DNA from: Pueribacillus sp041725775
GTDB lineage: Bacteria > Bacillota > Bacilli > Bacillales > UBA6769
NCBI RefSeq assembly: GCF_041725775.1
Contig: NZ_JBEUEL010000011.1
Location: 1 to 64,000, forward strand
Reading direction: 5' to 3'
DNA: 64,000 nucleotides
A program made the position numbers and the translations under genes. Shown here piece by piece: positions 45,043 through 54,238 of this stretch. A model generated the notes under the pieces. It did not search any database. It was given only the letters and a program-made list of their open reading frames with translations, and had not been told where the DNA came from. How positions within the stretch are numbered: the first letter of the stretch is position 1; each line of letters begins with the position of its first letter.

Positions 45043-45801
45043 TTACACTTGACTGACTCCCCATTTTCGTTGGACATTTTTTTCTAACTTTAAGAACACG
45101 ACATTATCCATAATCGTTCCGATAATAGCAATAATGATCATGACTGAAATGACGAGATCCATTTGACCAAGAGAGCGACCTGTTTCTAACAAATACCCGA
45201 GTCCACCGCCAGCTCCGAGCAATTCTCCCGCCATTAATGCTCGCCATGAAAAAGCCCAAGCGATACGTAATCCTGAGATAAGTTGTGGAACAGATGCTGG
45301 TAAAATGACGGTGCGCAGAAAATGCATTCCCGAAGACCCGTACGTTTTTGCGACACGTTGGTAAAGTTGAGGAACATTTTTAAAGCCTGATGTAGCACTA
45401 ATTGTCATCGTCCATGTCGCTCCTATCGTTACGATAAACAAAATGGATAAATCGTTTAATCCAAACCAAATGATCGCAATCGGGAACCAGACGATACTCG
45501 GAATCGATTGTAACGCAGTCACGACAAAGCCGATTGTGTCTTCCATCAATTTAAAGCGCCATATGAGATAGCCAAGAATCAGACCAACAATAATAGCAAT
45601 TGCAAATCCAATTAGAAGTCTACTCATACTTTTACCGATCGCTTCTAAAATTTGCCCATTGATTATCCCATTAAATAATGTTTCAAAAACTTGTGTTAAA
45701 GAAGGAAACATAAAGTCTGGGAGACTTGAAAGTCTAGATGTGATTTCCCATATCACCGCTATCATCGCGATGAAGATGATTCGTCTTAAAGCTGTAGTCA
45801 T
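45043..45801 (-). CDS. ssuC: ABC importer permease (SsuC-like)
   Basis: 252 residues from ATG 45801 with AAAGGAGG upstream; it overlaps the ATPase gene by 68 bases, a sign of translational coupling. Six membrane helices and the EAA-loop pattern (FKNVPQLYQRVAKTYGSSGMHFLRTVILPAS). Confidence 0.88.
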   Translation of the reverse strand: MTTALRRIIFIAMIAVIWEITSRLSSLPDFMFPSLTQVFETLFNGIINGQILEAIGKSMSRLLIGFAIAIIVGLILGYLIWRFKLMEDTIGFVVTALQSIPSIVWFPIAIIWFGLNDLSILFIVTIGATWTMTISATSGFKNVPQLYQRVAKTYGSSGMHFLRTVILPASVPQLISGLRIAWAFSWRALMAGELLGAGGGLGYLLETGRSLGQMDLVISVMIIIAIIGTIMDNVVFLKLEKNVQRKWGVSQV

Positions 45802-46576
45802 CACCCATCTCCTCCTTTAATACTTTTTCAATTTCCTCTTGCAAAATCGCAAGCACTCGTTGCTCAACATTTAGGGTTACACTATCAGGCATCACGCCAC
45901 CTTTCATTGTCGGTACTGGAACGGTTGCTTTAATTCTTCCTGGTCTCGTTGCAAATACAACAATTTTTTCTGATAATAAAACGGCTTCACGAATGTTATG
46001 TGTCACGAAAAAGATCGTCACTTTTGTTTTTCGCCAAATATCTAATAACTCTTGATGCAAGACCATCCGTGTTTGTTCATCAAGAGCAGAAAATGGTTCG
46101 TCCATCAATAAAATATCAGGTTCCATGACGAGTGCTCTTGCGATCGCAACGCGCTGTTTCATTCCTCCTGATAATTGATGTGGATAAGCATGAACATATC
46201 GGCTTAAATGAACCATTTTCAATATTTCTTTCGCTTTCTCTTCCGCTTCAGATTTCGGTATTTTTTTCAATAATAATCCATACGTCACGTTATCAAGAAC
46301 TGTCAACCACGGAAATAAACCTGCCTCTTGAAAAACAACAACTCGTTCTGAGCCCGGCTTTTCAACTCGTTTTCCAGCTACTTTTATTTCGCCACTATCG
46401 GCTTTTTCAAGTCCTGCTATTAAATAAAGTAGTGTCGATTTTCCACAGCCTGATGGACCGACAATCGACACAAAGCTTCCCTTTTCAACATGAAGATTTA
46501 TGTCATCTAACACTTTAACCTCTTGATTTCCCTCTTGTTTAAAACTTTTGTGAATCCCGTCAATGGTTAAGTACAC
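45734..46576 (-). CDS. ssuB: ABC importer ATPase (SsuB-like)
   Basis: 280 residues from GTG 46576 behind GAGGTGAC. Walker A GPSGCGKST, Q-loop VVFQEAGLFPWL, signature QLSGGMKQR, Walker B LLMDEPFSALDE, H-loop VTHNIREAV. First gene of the importer operon. Confidence 0.92.
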   Translation of the reverse strand: MYLTIDGIHKSFKQEGNQEVKVLDDINLHVEKGSFVSIVGPSGCGKSTLLYLIAGLEKADSGEIKVAGKRVEKPGSERVVVFQEAGLFPWLTVLDNVTYGLLLKKIPKSEAEEKAKEILKMVHLSRYVHAYPHQLSGGMKQRVAIARALVMEPDILLMDEPFSALDEQTRMVLHQELLDIWRKTKVTIFFVTHNIREAVLLSEKIVVFATRPGRIKATVPVPTMKGGVMPDSVTLNVEQRVLAILQEEIEKVLKEEMGDDYSFKTNHLHRDDSGDMGNHI

Positions 46577-46628
46577 GATGTCACCTCATTTTAATTCCGA
46601 GTAAATATATATGTTTATATTTATAGAT

Positions 46629-46657
46629 ATTATGATTAATCCGATTAAAATTGTCAA
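46629..46657 (-). promoter_or_regulatory. Promoter of the SsuABC-type operon with internal palindrome
   Basis: Minus strand TTGACA (46652-46657) and CATAAT (46629-46634), spacer 17. Inside the spacer lies TAATC-C-GATTA (46637-46647), a perfect 5-1-5 inverted repeat, a possible operator. Confidence 0.65.
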
Positions 46658-46774
46658 CTATTAAAATGAAATGTTATTTGACCTTATTAAAAGATCGGCA
46701 GGTGACATGTATAAAAAAACTGCTAACAGATGAAGTCTGATTGGACCTGAAAGTCATCTGGCGGAGTCAGTCGT

Positions 46775-46905
46775 GACGGCTCTAGTCAAAAATCTAAAAC
46801 AAAAGGCGATGGTAATGAAAAAGGAAAATCAGCTCAAGGCGAAAAACTTCCGAAAACAGCAACCCGCCTACCTGCGCACATGCTAATATTCTTACGCTGC
46901 AGAAG
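46775..46905 (+). pseudogene. C-terminal remnant of an LPxTG-type surface protein
   Basis: One plus-strand frame reads GDGNEKGKSAQGEKLPKTAT followed by RLPAHMLIFLRCR. LPKTAT after a Gly/Lys/Ser spacer is a cell-wall sorting motif, and the hydrophobic tail is frame-damaged. No upstream coding part remains. Such proteins are substrates of sortases; a class D sortase gene is at 58553-59119. Confidence 0.55.
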
Positions 46906-46933
46906 CGCAATCGAATAATCTACCAAAAGCTAG

Positions 46934-46972
46934 AATTCCACGTTCCCTTTGCCGAAACGTGGAATTCCTTTT
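46934..46972 (+). terminator. Terminator downstream of the surface-protein remnant
   Basis: AATTCCACGTT (46934-46944) pairs with AACGTGGAATT (46956-46966), followed by CCTTTTG. The intact terminator outlived its gene. Confidence 0.8.
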
Positions 46973-47010
46973 GTTTATTGCTGTACTAAAAGGTGTAATT
47001 TTTTGGAAAA

Positions 47011-47057
47011 AAAGGGCTGTCACAGAATCTCATTTTCAATGAATTTCTGGACAGCCC
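47011..47057 (-). terminator. Terminator-like hairpin at the end of the IS21 fragment
   Basis: GGGCTGTC (47014-47021) and GACAGCCC (47050-47057) pair; on the minus strand TTTTTTT precedes CC. It replaces the missing C-terminal part of the transposase gene. Confidence 0.65.
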
Positions 47058-47465
47058 CACCAATTACGATTTCCATTTGTTGCTTTCCCATGTAATGCTT
47101 ACGCTTCCATTCATTTTCTTTAATGTAGCTACGTAGTTTTGTTTTGATTTCTTCAGTTAAGACTCGTTTTTTGCCTTGTCTCTTTTTGTAAGCGGGTAGC
47201 TTTAAAATCTCTTCTGTAAACGGAAGGTTACGCACATCCTCCTCTTTACTGTTCTCAAATTCTTGAATATATTTCGCAACTGTATTCCGTGATTTTTTCA
47301 TCTTTTTGGCAATCTTTCTTTTACTCATCTCCTCTAGATGTAATTGGATAATCGTTTGTTTTTCTGTCAATGTAATCACTCCTGAATATCCCCCTAACTA
47401 GAATCGTTAGGGTTATTTTCTATCAAGAGTGGATCAGTTTTCAATTGTCATGGTGGATCACTTTT
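47058..47465 (-). mobile_element. IS21-family fragment with truncated istA
   Basis: The left end carries the IS21-type repeats TGGATCAGTTTTCAATTGTC and TGGATCACTTTTAAGTTATC (about 47422-47470). The ORF from about 47379 encodes MITLTEKQTIIQLHLEEMSK then RKIAKKMKKSRNTVAKYIQE, the IstA helix-turn-helix. It breaks off after WKRKHYMGKQQM, near residue 100 of about 400. istB is absent. Confidence 0.8.
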
Positions 47466-47637
47466 AAGTTATCATATACAACTTTGAATAAATCTCGCTC
47501 AATTTCTTTCAATGTTGGCCAATTCATGATATCTTTTTTCATTAGAGACTCTCTCCTTTTGGTTTGGTGTGCAAACTTAACCATATAAAAAGAGAGTCTC
47601 TTTTTCATGTTTTTAGCTTTCTATCCTACCGCGCTAT
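47466..47637 (-). mobile_element. ISLre2-family left end with transposase start, interrupted by IS21
   Basis: The minus strand starts ATAGCGCGGTAGG (end at 47637) and has an inverted pair AGAGACTCTC/GAGAGTCTCT around a leader. The ORF from ATG 47542 reads MKKDIMNWPTLKEIERDLFK, the N-terminus of ISLre2/UPF0236 transposases. It is cut by the IS21 end at about 47466. Only about 24 codons remain. Confidence 0.7.
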
Positions 47638-47689
47638 TGAATGGAGAGGTCTTATGTTCTCCCACAAACATTTTACTCATACACGCGAA

Positions 47690-47738
47690 CTGTGCAATTC
47701 CGACTTCCTGCTCCGACTACAGCCACGTTCTTTATCAT
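47690..47738 (-). pseudogene. 5' fragment of a 3-hydroxyacyl-CoA dehydrogenase-like gene
   Basis: ATG 47738 behind GGAGG reads MIKNVAVVGAG, a Rossmann NAD-binding start typical of 3-hydroxybutyryl-CoA dehydrogenases. A frameshift follows: the GIAQFA part is in another frame. The rest is lost at the ISLre2 junction. Only about 14 codons remain, so the family call is tentative. Confidence 0.5.
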
Positions 47739-47898
47739 GATCAAATCCTCCGTTGAAGTTGAATGCAACATAGATATTTTAACACGGAAAGCATCTTTAC
47801 ATTTTTTAGAAACCTAAGTTTTTCCAACGTATAATTTACCGTTTCTAGCCAAAATTAAAACTATACACAAGTATTGATTTCATTTAGGAGGCAAGCAA

Positions 47899-49863
47899 AT
47901 GGCATTGAACGTAACCCAAAAACTAATAAAAAGCCACCTCCTCTCAGGAAAGATGGAACCCGGAGAAGAAATTGGCATAAAAATCGATCAAACATTGACA
48001 CAGGATGCAACTGGAACGATGGTCATGCTTGAGCTTGAAGCGATGGGTATTGAACGTGCGAAAACAGAAGCTTCAGCACAATATGTCGACCATAATATTA
48101 TTCAAGAAGATAGCAAAAACCCTGATGACCATTTATTTTTGCAAAGTGCAACACGACGTTTTGGGTTGTATTACAGCCGTGCTGGGAATGGCGTCAGTCA
48201 TCCCGTACATATGCAACGACTTGCAAAGCCAGGAAAAACGTTGCTCGGCTCCGATAGTCATACATGTGCAAATGGATGCATGGGTATGCTCGCCATTGGT
48301 GCAGGTGGAATTGACGTTGCGATGGCCATTGCTGGTGAACCATTTTACGTAAAAATGCCAAAAGTATGGGGTATTAAATTAACAGGCAAGTTGCCGGATT
48401 GGGTAAGCGCCAAAGATGTGATTCTAGAGCTTCTACGTCGCCACGACGTAAAAGGCGGAGTAAATCGAGTAATTGAATATTACGGTCCAGGTTTAAAAGA
48501 ATTAGATGCGATGGATCGTCATGTGATTGCGAATATGGGAGCGGAATTAGGGGCTACCGGAACGGTGTTTCCATCTGATGAGGAAGTTAAACGTTTCCTA
48601 AAAGAACAAGGGCGTGAGGAAGACTGGATCGAACTCGTTGCTGATGGAGGAGCAACATACGACGTTGAGGAAGAAATTAATTTGTCGGAATTAGTACCAT
48701 TAATTGCAAAACCATCTAGTCCGGGAAATGTCGTACCTGTAAGCGAGGTTGCTGGGGAACCGATTTACCAATCATACATTGGCTCATCAGCAAATCCTGG
48801 ATATCGTGATTTTGCGATTGCTGCTGAAATCGTAAAAGGAAAACGAATTGCAGAAAATGTTTCATTTGATATTAACCCGACATCAAGACAAATGTTAACC
48901 GATCTCGTGAAAGAGAGCTATATCGCAAGTTTGCTACAAGCGGGAGCGCGACTTCACCAAGCAGGGTGCAATGGTTGTATCGGAATGGGACAGGCACCTG
49001 CAACAGGCAGAAATAGCTTGCGTACGACACCACGTAACTTCCCAGGTCGTTCGGGTACGCGAGAAGATAGTGTCTTTTTATGTAGTCCGGAAACTGCGGC
49101 AGCTTCAGCTCTAACTGGTGTGATAACAGATCCGCGTACACTCGACATGAAATATCCAAAAGTGAAAGGACCAAAAAATCCGACGATTGATGATAAATTG
49201 TTACAAGCCCCGCTTCCTCCTGAAGAAGCGAAAAAAGTCGAACTTGTAAAAGGACCGAATATCGCATCAATCCCTAATATGGATGCGTTGCCAAACGAAT
49301 TAGAAGTGCCAATCTTATTAAAAGTTGGAGATAATATTTCAACAGATGAAATACTTGCAGGCGGTGCCCGTGTTCTTCCATACCGCAGCAACCTTCCAGA
49401 AATCAGCAAATTTACGTATGAAATTGTTGATGAAACGTATTATTCACGAGCGATGGACATTCGCCACCAAGGCGGACACGCAATCGTTGGAGGTTTTAAC
49501 TACGGTCAAGGTTCCAGTCGTGAACATGCTGCTCTTGCACCGAGGTATCTAGGGCTAAAAGTAGTTATTGTTAAAGACTTTGCTCGCATTCATTGGCAAA
49601 ACTTAATTAACTTCGGAATCTTGCCGATTACGTTTGTCAACGAAAAAGATTATGACAAGCTCGAACAAGGTGATGTACTACAAATTAAAAACATTCGACA
49701 AACAATTCAAGAAGGAAACGAATTAACCGTTACCATTAAAGATAAAGGACATATGTTTCAAGTAAGGCACACGCTATCTGAAAGACAAGTCGACATTATG
49801 TTAAAAGGTGGCCTTATTAATTTAGTAAAAGATAAACCAGAACCGTTTTTTATAGAAGTGTAA
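47899..49863 (+). CDS. acnA: Aconitate hydratase, short ~650-residue type
   Basis: 654 residues from ATG 47899 behind AGGAGG. Interconverts citrate and isocitrate with a 4Fe-4S cluster. Cluster ligands are seen in GSDSHTC and in GCNGCIGMG (two Cys). The swivel domain GDNISTDEILAGGARVLPYRSN and the active-site arginine loop FNYGQGSSREHAAL are intact. This length matches the mitochondrial-like/clostridial aconitase group, not the roughly 900-residue CitB enzyme usual in Bacillus, so it may be a second aconitase. Confidence 0.9.
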   Translation: MALNVTQKLIKSHLLSGKMEPGEEIGIKIDQTLTQDATGTMVMLELEAMGIERAKTEASAQYVDHNIIQEDSKNPDDHLFLQSATRRFGLYYSRAGNGVSHPVHMQRLAKPGKTLLGSDSHTCANGCMGMLAIGAGGIDVAMAIAGEPFYVKMPKVWGIKLTGKLPDWVSAKDVILELLRRHDVKGGVNRVIEYYGPGLKELDAMDRHVIANMGAELGATGTVFPSDEEVKRFLKEQGREEDWIELVADGGATYDVEEEINLSELVPLIAKPSSPGNVVPVSEVAGEPIYQSYIGSSANPGYRDFAIAAEIVKGKRIAENVSFDINPTSRQMLTDLVKESYIASLLQAGARLHQAGCNGCIGMGQAPATGRNSLRTTPRNFPGRSGTREDSVFLCSPETAAASALTGVITDPRTLDMKYPKVKGPKNPTIDDKLLQAPLPPEEAKKVELVKGPNIASIPNMDALPNELEVPILLKVGDNISTDEILAGGARVLPYRSNLPEISKFTYEIVDETYYSRAMDIRHQGGHAIVGGFNYGQGSSREHAALAPRYLGLKVVIVKDFARIHWQNLINFGILPITFVNEKDYDKLEQGDVLQIKNIRQTIQEGNELTVTIKDKGHMFQVRHTLSERQVDIMLKGGLINLVKDKPEPFFIEV

Positions 49864-49903
49864 TCATTGAAAATAACTTCTTAAAACAAGGAGGGACACT
49901 AAT

Positions 49904-50083
49904 ATGGGTGTCAATCGTGAACACATTTGCAAAGCTTGTGACGGAACCGGTATGCTTTCTGATGATGAAAATTGGAAATACTCTTGTTCCGTTTGTGACG
50001 GAGAAGGAGTAGTGATGCCTGGTGAAAGCACATCACCATCCGCCCCCCTCTCAGTCGATGAAATGAACCGCTACTTAGACTAA
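49904..50083 (+). CDS. Mini zinc-finger protein, 59 aa
   Basis: ATG 49904 behind AAGGAGGG, reading MGVNREHICKACDGTGMLSD, with a second CSVCDGEGVV motif and an acidic C-terminus. Two CxxCxGxG motifs of the DnaJ zinc-finger type. 40 bases after the aconitase stop, possibly co-transcribed. Role unknown; a second protein of this kind is at 38566-38691. Confidence 0.82.
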   Translation: MGVNREHICKACDGTGMLSDDENWKYSCSVCDGEGVVMPGESTSPSAPLSVDEMNRYLD

Positions 50084-50091
50084 AAATTGTG

Positions 50092-50113
50092 TGGCTGTCT
50101 TTTCGGGACAGCC
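50092..50113. terminator. Terminator between the mini zinc finger and ykoC genes
   Basis: GGCTGTC-TTTTCGG-GACAGCC (50093-50113) with AT-rich flanks; T-rich sequence follows on both strands. Closes two convergent units. Confidence 0.8.
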
Positions 50114-50116
50114 TAT

Positions 50117-50896
50117 TTAAATAAAAAAATAATTTCTTACAAACAATAGTGCTACACAAAAGAGAATGAAGCTACTCCCGAATACAATGTCCATTCTCGT
50201 CCACGGTATGACATAATAATAACTCCGTTTCCGACTGCCATCAAAACCTTTTGACTCCATCGCAATAGCAACCCTTTCTGCCTTTCTAATCGCACTTGAG
50301 AGTAATGGGATAACGTATCGTTTTGTTTCTTGCAATCGTCCTTTGAGTCCACGTAATTCACCTAATCCCCGAATACGATGGGCCGCACGAACTTGTTGCA
50401 ATTCCTGTCGAAACATAGGAAAAAAGCGATAAGCTGCCATCATTCCAAATCCGAACCGCGGTGAAAGTTTACAATGCTGGATAAGACTTAACATAAACTT
50501 CGTCGGCTCTGTTGTTAGCACAAATAACAAAGACCATGAAATAAAAACAAAAGAACGAAGACCAAGCGATATACCGATCATCAAATTCTCTTTTGCGACA
50601 GGCATACTGCCAATATAAAATAAAATCGTTTCCCCACGCTCACTAGGAAAAGCAACATTAATCCAAACAAAACTAAACGCAAATAAACTAAACGGCAACA
50701 ACAGAAGAAACAAGAAGCGTATAGAAACCCCACCAAAAATTGCTATCACACTTATCGTCAAAACGAACAAAATAAGCGGTGTCCATGGATCAAAAATAAA
50801 AATCATCATAAAAATAACTACAAAAACACAAATTAGCTTTAACGTCGGATTGACTCGTTGCAAAAAGTGATTACTTTTTTGGTAATGTTCTAACAT
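50117..50896 (-). CDS. ykoC: ECF transporter membrane subunit EcfT (YkoC-like)
   Basis: 259 residues from ATG 50896 (MLEHYQKSNHFLQRVNPTLK), AGAGGCG upstream, overlapping ykoD by 26 bases. Five helices and the EcfT coupling motif AHRIRGLGELRGL. Last gene of a TPP-riboswitch operon for uptake of hydroxymethylpyrimidine or a thiamine precursor. Confidence 0.88.
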   Translation of the reverse strand: MLEHYQKSNHFLQRVNPTLKLICVFVVIFMMIFIFDPWTPLILFVLTISVIAIFGGVSIRFLFLLLLPFSLFAFSFVWINVAFPSERGETILFYIGSMPVAKENLMIGISLGLRSFVFISWSLLFVLTTEPTKFMLSLIQHCKLSPRFGFGMMAAYRFFPMFRQELQQVRAAHRIRGLGELRGLKGRLQETKRYVIPLLSSAIRKAERVAIAMESKGFDGSRKRSYYYVIPWTRMDIVFGSSFILFCVALLFVRNYFFI

Positions 50897-52574
50897 ATGT
50901 ACGCCTCTCTTCAATACTTTTCATCCATCGTTCCAATGTAAACGAAAGTGGGACAGTAATTGACGACTCGTGTAATTTATCTTCATTCATAAAAAATGAA
51001 ACGACATCGCCTGCATACCTAATTGAGCCTTCACGTAGCAAAATTACGTTATCAGCATAGCGATATACTAAGTCCATATCATGCGTAATCATCATAATCG
51101 TCTTTCCTTCGGCTTGAAGGTTAACTAGCAGTTTCATAAGTGCTTCTGTATTTACACCGTCTTGTCCAAACGTTGGTTCATCAAGAATTAATAACTGCTG
51201 GTCACTGATGAGCATTGTTGCAACCGAAAGTCGTCGCTTTTGTCCTTGGCTTAACGTAAACGGGTTTTGTTGGCGCTGATGGACAAGATGAAAAGTCTTG
51301 AGCATTTCATCAACGCGTTTTTTCCGCGCATTTTCTTCCCAACCTAAAATTTTTAGACTGTAAGCAAGCTCTTCTTCCACCGTGTCACAAATAAATTGAT
51401 GTTCCGGATTTTGAAACACAAAGCCAATTTGTTGCATAATTTCCGATGTCCTCAACTTCGTAACAGGGTACCCATTTAAATAAATATTTCCACTAGTCGG
51501 CTTTAAAAGACCGACAATAAGTTGTGCAAGCGTGCTTTTTCCTGTGCCGTTCGGTCCGACAATCGAAACAAACTGACCCGCTTGAATGGAAAAATCAATT
51601 TTGTTCAAAATCGACCGATCAGTATAGGCAAATGTAACATTACAAAACTGCAAAATGGGACTCGCTTCGTTATGCTGATTTAACTGTTGCTGCTCATCCA
51701 CAAACTTATAATCAGCTTGTAATTCAAAACCGAACTTTTTACATTCACGCTCCCATTGTTCTAATGACAATGGAAATTTATCCCATTGAAACCCTTGCTT
51801 TTCAAGTTTTTTTGCTGCTTGACAAATATACGGAACCCAAATTCCTTGTTTCACAACCGTGTCATACTCATTCATAAAAATTGTACACGGATCGTCATCA
51901 AGTATAATCTGTCCTTCATGATCAAGCATGATAATCCGATCTACATGAGGTAACAAATAATCAAGTTTATGCTCAATCAATACTAATGTTTTACAATACT
52001 CTTTCGCTAGGGACAATAACAACGAAAAAATTTCATCAGTACTCATCGGATCTAAATTTGCAGTCGGTTCATCTAAAATAAATAAATCGGCATCCATCGC
52101 GATCAAGCAGGCAATCCCTAATTTTTGCTTCATCCCCCCGGACAGCTCTTTTATTTGCGCTTTTCGCCATTCTGAAAGTCCAACGATTTCTAAACTTTTT
52201 TCTAGGCGTACTTCCATCTCAGCACGTGACAAACGCAAATTTTCTAAACCGAACAAAATTTCATCTTCAACCGTAAGCATACAAAATTGTGTGTCAGGAT
52301 CTTGAAAGAGCATGCAAATACGCTCACTCAGTTCACGCGGTGTTTTCTCTATAATTGAGGAACCTAGCATCTCTACTGAACCATTCATTTCTGCTTCAAT
52401 CGTCCTTGGAATGATGCCATTAAGCGTTAAAGCAAGCGTGCTTTTCCCTGCTCCGCTTGGTCCTAGAATCAAGATGATTTCACCTTTATTAATTGATAAA
52501 TTGACCCTTTCCAGCACACGCTTGTGCTGAAAAGGATACTGAACCGATACATTATCCATCGTGAGAAATTGCAT
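50871..52574 (-). CDS. ykoD: Fused double ABC ATPase of an ECF transporter (YkoD-like)
   Basis: 567 residues, two ATPase halves in one chain: Walker A GPSGAGKST near 37 and GPNGTGKST near 345, signatures LSGGMKQK and LSQGQKRR, each with a LLILDEP or LFILDEP Walker B. Energises the EcfT/S complex. Overlaps the preceding gene by 23 bases. Confidence 0.92.
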   Translation of the reverse strand: MQFLTMDNVSVQYPFQHKRVLERVNLSINKGEIILILGPSGAGKSTLALTLNGIIPRTIEAEMNGSVEMLGSSIIEKTPRELSERICMLFQDPDTQFCMLTVEDEILFGLENLRLSRAEMEVRLEKSLEIVGLSEWRKAQIKELSGGMKQKLGIACLIAMDADLFILDEPTANLDPMSTDEIFSLLLSLAKEYCKTLVLIEHKLDYLLPHVDRIIMLDHEGQIILDDDPCTIFMNEYDTVVKQGIWVPYICQAAKKLEKQGFQWDKFPLSLEQWERECKKFGFELQADYKFVDEQQQLNQHNEASPILQFCNVTFAYTDRSILNKIDFSIQAGQFVSIVGPNGTGKSTLAQLIVGLLKPTSGNIYLNGYPVTKLRTSEIMQQIGFVFQNPEHQFICDTVEEELAYSLKILGWEENARKKRVDEMLKTFHLVHQRQQNPFTLSQGQKRRLSVATMLISDQQLLILDEPTFGQDGVNTEALMKLLVNLQAEGKTIMMITHDMDLVYRYADNVILLREGSIRYAGDVVSFFMNEDKLHESSITVPLSFTLERWMKSIEERRTYVRTLPKK

Positions 52575-53166
52575 TCTCTTCCATCCTTTTTTTCTGATTT
52601 ATTCTTCCTAAAGCAAAATTGTTTAGCACACCGGTACGGCTAAGTGCATCTGCAATTTTTTTACTTCCCCAACCGGCTATAGTTGCACCACTAATAAGCA
52701 TGGCACCAACCATAAGTACCCGCACACCATATGCAAATTCGCTGTAACCATGAATGAAGAAAAACGTCAAGTAATTCGCAACCATACCAAACATTCCGGC
52801 TAACATTAAAACAGGTAGACGATAGCTCCGATAAAGAAAAAGAGCGAAGGTAAGTTCAGCCCCGAGCCCTTGTGTAAAACCGACAATAAGAATAACTCCT
52901 GCATTTACAGAACCGACTAGCACTTCTGTTCCTGCCGCGATCATCTCCGCTAAAAGCGCAACCCCTGGCTTGCGAATAATATAGGCACAAAGGACAGGTG
53001 CCATAATCCAAACGCCTGAAATGGCTCCATGTGCAATTGGACCGAAAATGCCTTTAATAAATTGACCAAAAATAATCCAAGCGAGATACAGTACACCAAA
53101 CACAACAGAAATTGATGCAATGACAACTATCTCCCGTAGATTCATAGTTTTTGAACGTTGCAACAA
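52552..53166 (-). CDS. ykoE: ECF transporter substrate-binding S component (YkoE-like)
   Basis: 204 residues from TTG 53166 (GGGGGA upstream), LQRSKTMNLREIVVIASISV. Six membrane helices; YkoE is the S component for thiamine or its pyrimidine moiety. Located between dead tenA and ykoD. Confidence 0.88.
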   Translation of the reverse strand: MLQRSKTMNLREIVVIASISVVFGVLYLAWIIFGQFIKGIFGPIAHGAISGVWIMAPVLCAYIIRKPGVALLAEMIAAGTEVLVGSVNAGVILIVGFTQGLGAELTFALFLYRSYRLPVLMLAGMFGMVANYLTFFFIHGYSEFAYGVRVLMVGAMLISGATIAGWGSKKIADALSRTGVLNNFALGRINQKKRMEENAISHDG

Positions 53167-53169
53167 ATC

Positions 53170-53818
53170 CCCCTACTTTCTATACTTTTGTTACTTGTTT
53201 TTGTAATAGCCAATTGTGACCGGTGTAAGGCATATTAAAAAACATATATTCTAGCTCACTGCTAATGATAAAATGCTTTTTCAAACGCTCCTTCTCTTCT
53301 TCTGACGCTGTTTTTGTAATTTCATCAAACTTTTCCAAATACACGTAAATTCTAGGTTCAGTTTACGCTCCGTAAAACGTAATCCATTCATAGAATAGAT
53401 AATCTTTATCAGGCTGAAACTCTTCAATTAATCTTTCACCGATATATAAATACACCCATGAACATGGTAACGTAACTGCGATCATTTCCCCTCTTGAGAA
53501 ATATGGAGCATGTATGTTGTATAATGCTGTGCGATAGGAGCTCCTTATAAATCTTCGTATCTTACTTTTGTAACTTCACAGAAGTTATTTTGCAGGTGAG
53601 TTTCTTCACTTAAGATAGAACAGATACTCGTATTAAACATGTGTTGTACACTTTTCCATCCCTAACGGATGATAGCGAATTATCGCATTTAAGTACTCAT
53701 AATCTTGTTTAATATAATGAATATGTTGCTCTTTCTTCAACTCTCCTTTCCCGATTCCTTGAACAAATGGATGCTTGTAAGTCGCTTCAAAAAAATAATC
53801 TGCTTCTTTCCATCTCAT
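53170..53818 (-). pseudogene. tenA: Broken tenA (aminopyrimidine aminohydrolase/thiaminase II)
   Basis: The N-terminal part from ATG 53818 reads MRWKEADYFFEATYKHPFVQGIGKGE and HIHYIKQDYEYLNAI, clear TenA. The frame then breaks near 53660. The C-terminal part is readable in another frame (SRGEMIAVTLPCSWVYLYIG, DKDYLFYEWITFYGA) but has a TAA after YGA, and ends MPYTGHNWLLQKQ. The gene cannot produce active TenA. It was the first gene of the TPP operon; salvage of hydrolysed thiamine is therefore lost or encoded elsewhere. Confidence 0.9.
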
Positions 53819-53853
53819 TCCCTTTTCCTCCCTAATTTTTTAGAAAACCCACT

Positions 53854-53885
53854 AAAAAAAGAGCCACTCCGGAAGGGAGCGACTC
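53854..53885 (-). terminator. Riboswitch-linked terminator of the ykoEDC operon
   Basis: GAGTCGCTCC-CTTCC-GGAGTGGCTC (53861-53885) followed by T7 on the minus strand, between the TPP riboswitch and tenA. Acts as the premature terminator when TPP is bound. Confidence 0.85.
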
Positions 53886-53971
53886 TACGTATATCGTCTA
53901 AATCAGTATTCATTAAACCCACGCACACGTGCACATCACAAAATTGGGCAATGTAATACATAACCTCGTCG

Positions 53972-54062
53972 ACTCCACTTCCCTACGCTGGTACTAACCA
54001 GATCAGGTTCAAAGGGATCAAGACAACGTCTTATCTCAGCCAGAACGGCACCCCTAGTGGAT
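53972..54062 (-). ncRNA. TPP (THI-box) riboswitch
   Basis: Minus-strand thi-box sequence: ACTAGGGGTGCC, CTGAGAT, CCCTTTGAACCTGATC, TGGTTAGTACCAGCGTAGG, GAAGT. All conserved core parts (GGGGTGC, CTGAGA, ACCTGATCTGG, GCGTAGGGAA) are in order. Controls the tenA-ykoE-ykoD-ykoC operon by termination. Confidence 0.96.
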
Positions 54063-54238
54063 TTCCTATTCAATTACTGCCAAGTCTAGCACATCCTTTT
54101 AAGAACGTCAAAGATGAATTTGAATTTTTCTGCTTTTCAGTACAATTGAACTAATGGAGAAACTCACTGTAATCTATTAGGTGGCAATGTTAGATTACAA
54201 TGTTGAATTTCTTTAAAAATATCTTCACCCTCAGGCGT

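Noticed and set aside
48954..49409. 151-aa minus-strand ORF in aconitase
   Set aside because: Antisense of a conserved enzyme; no own signals.
53633..53818. Small stand-alone 61-aa protein
   Set aside because: It is the N-terminal part of broken tenA, with the C-terminal part readable downstream in another frame.
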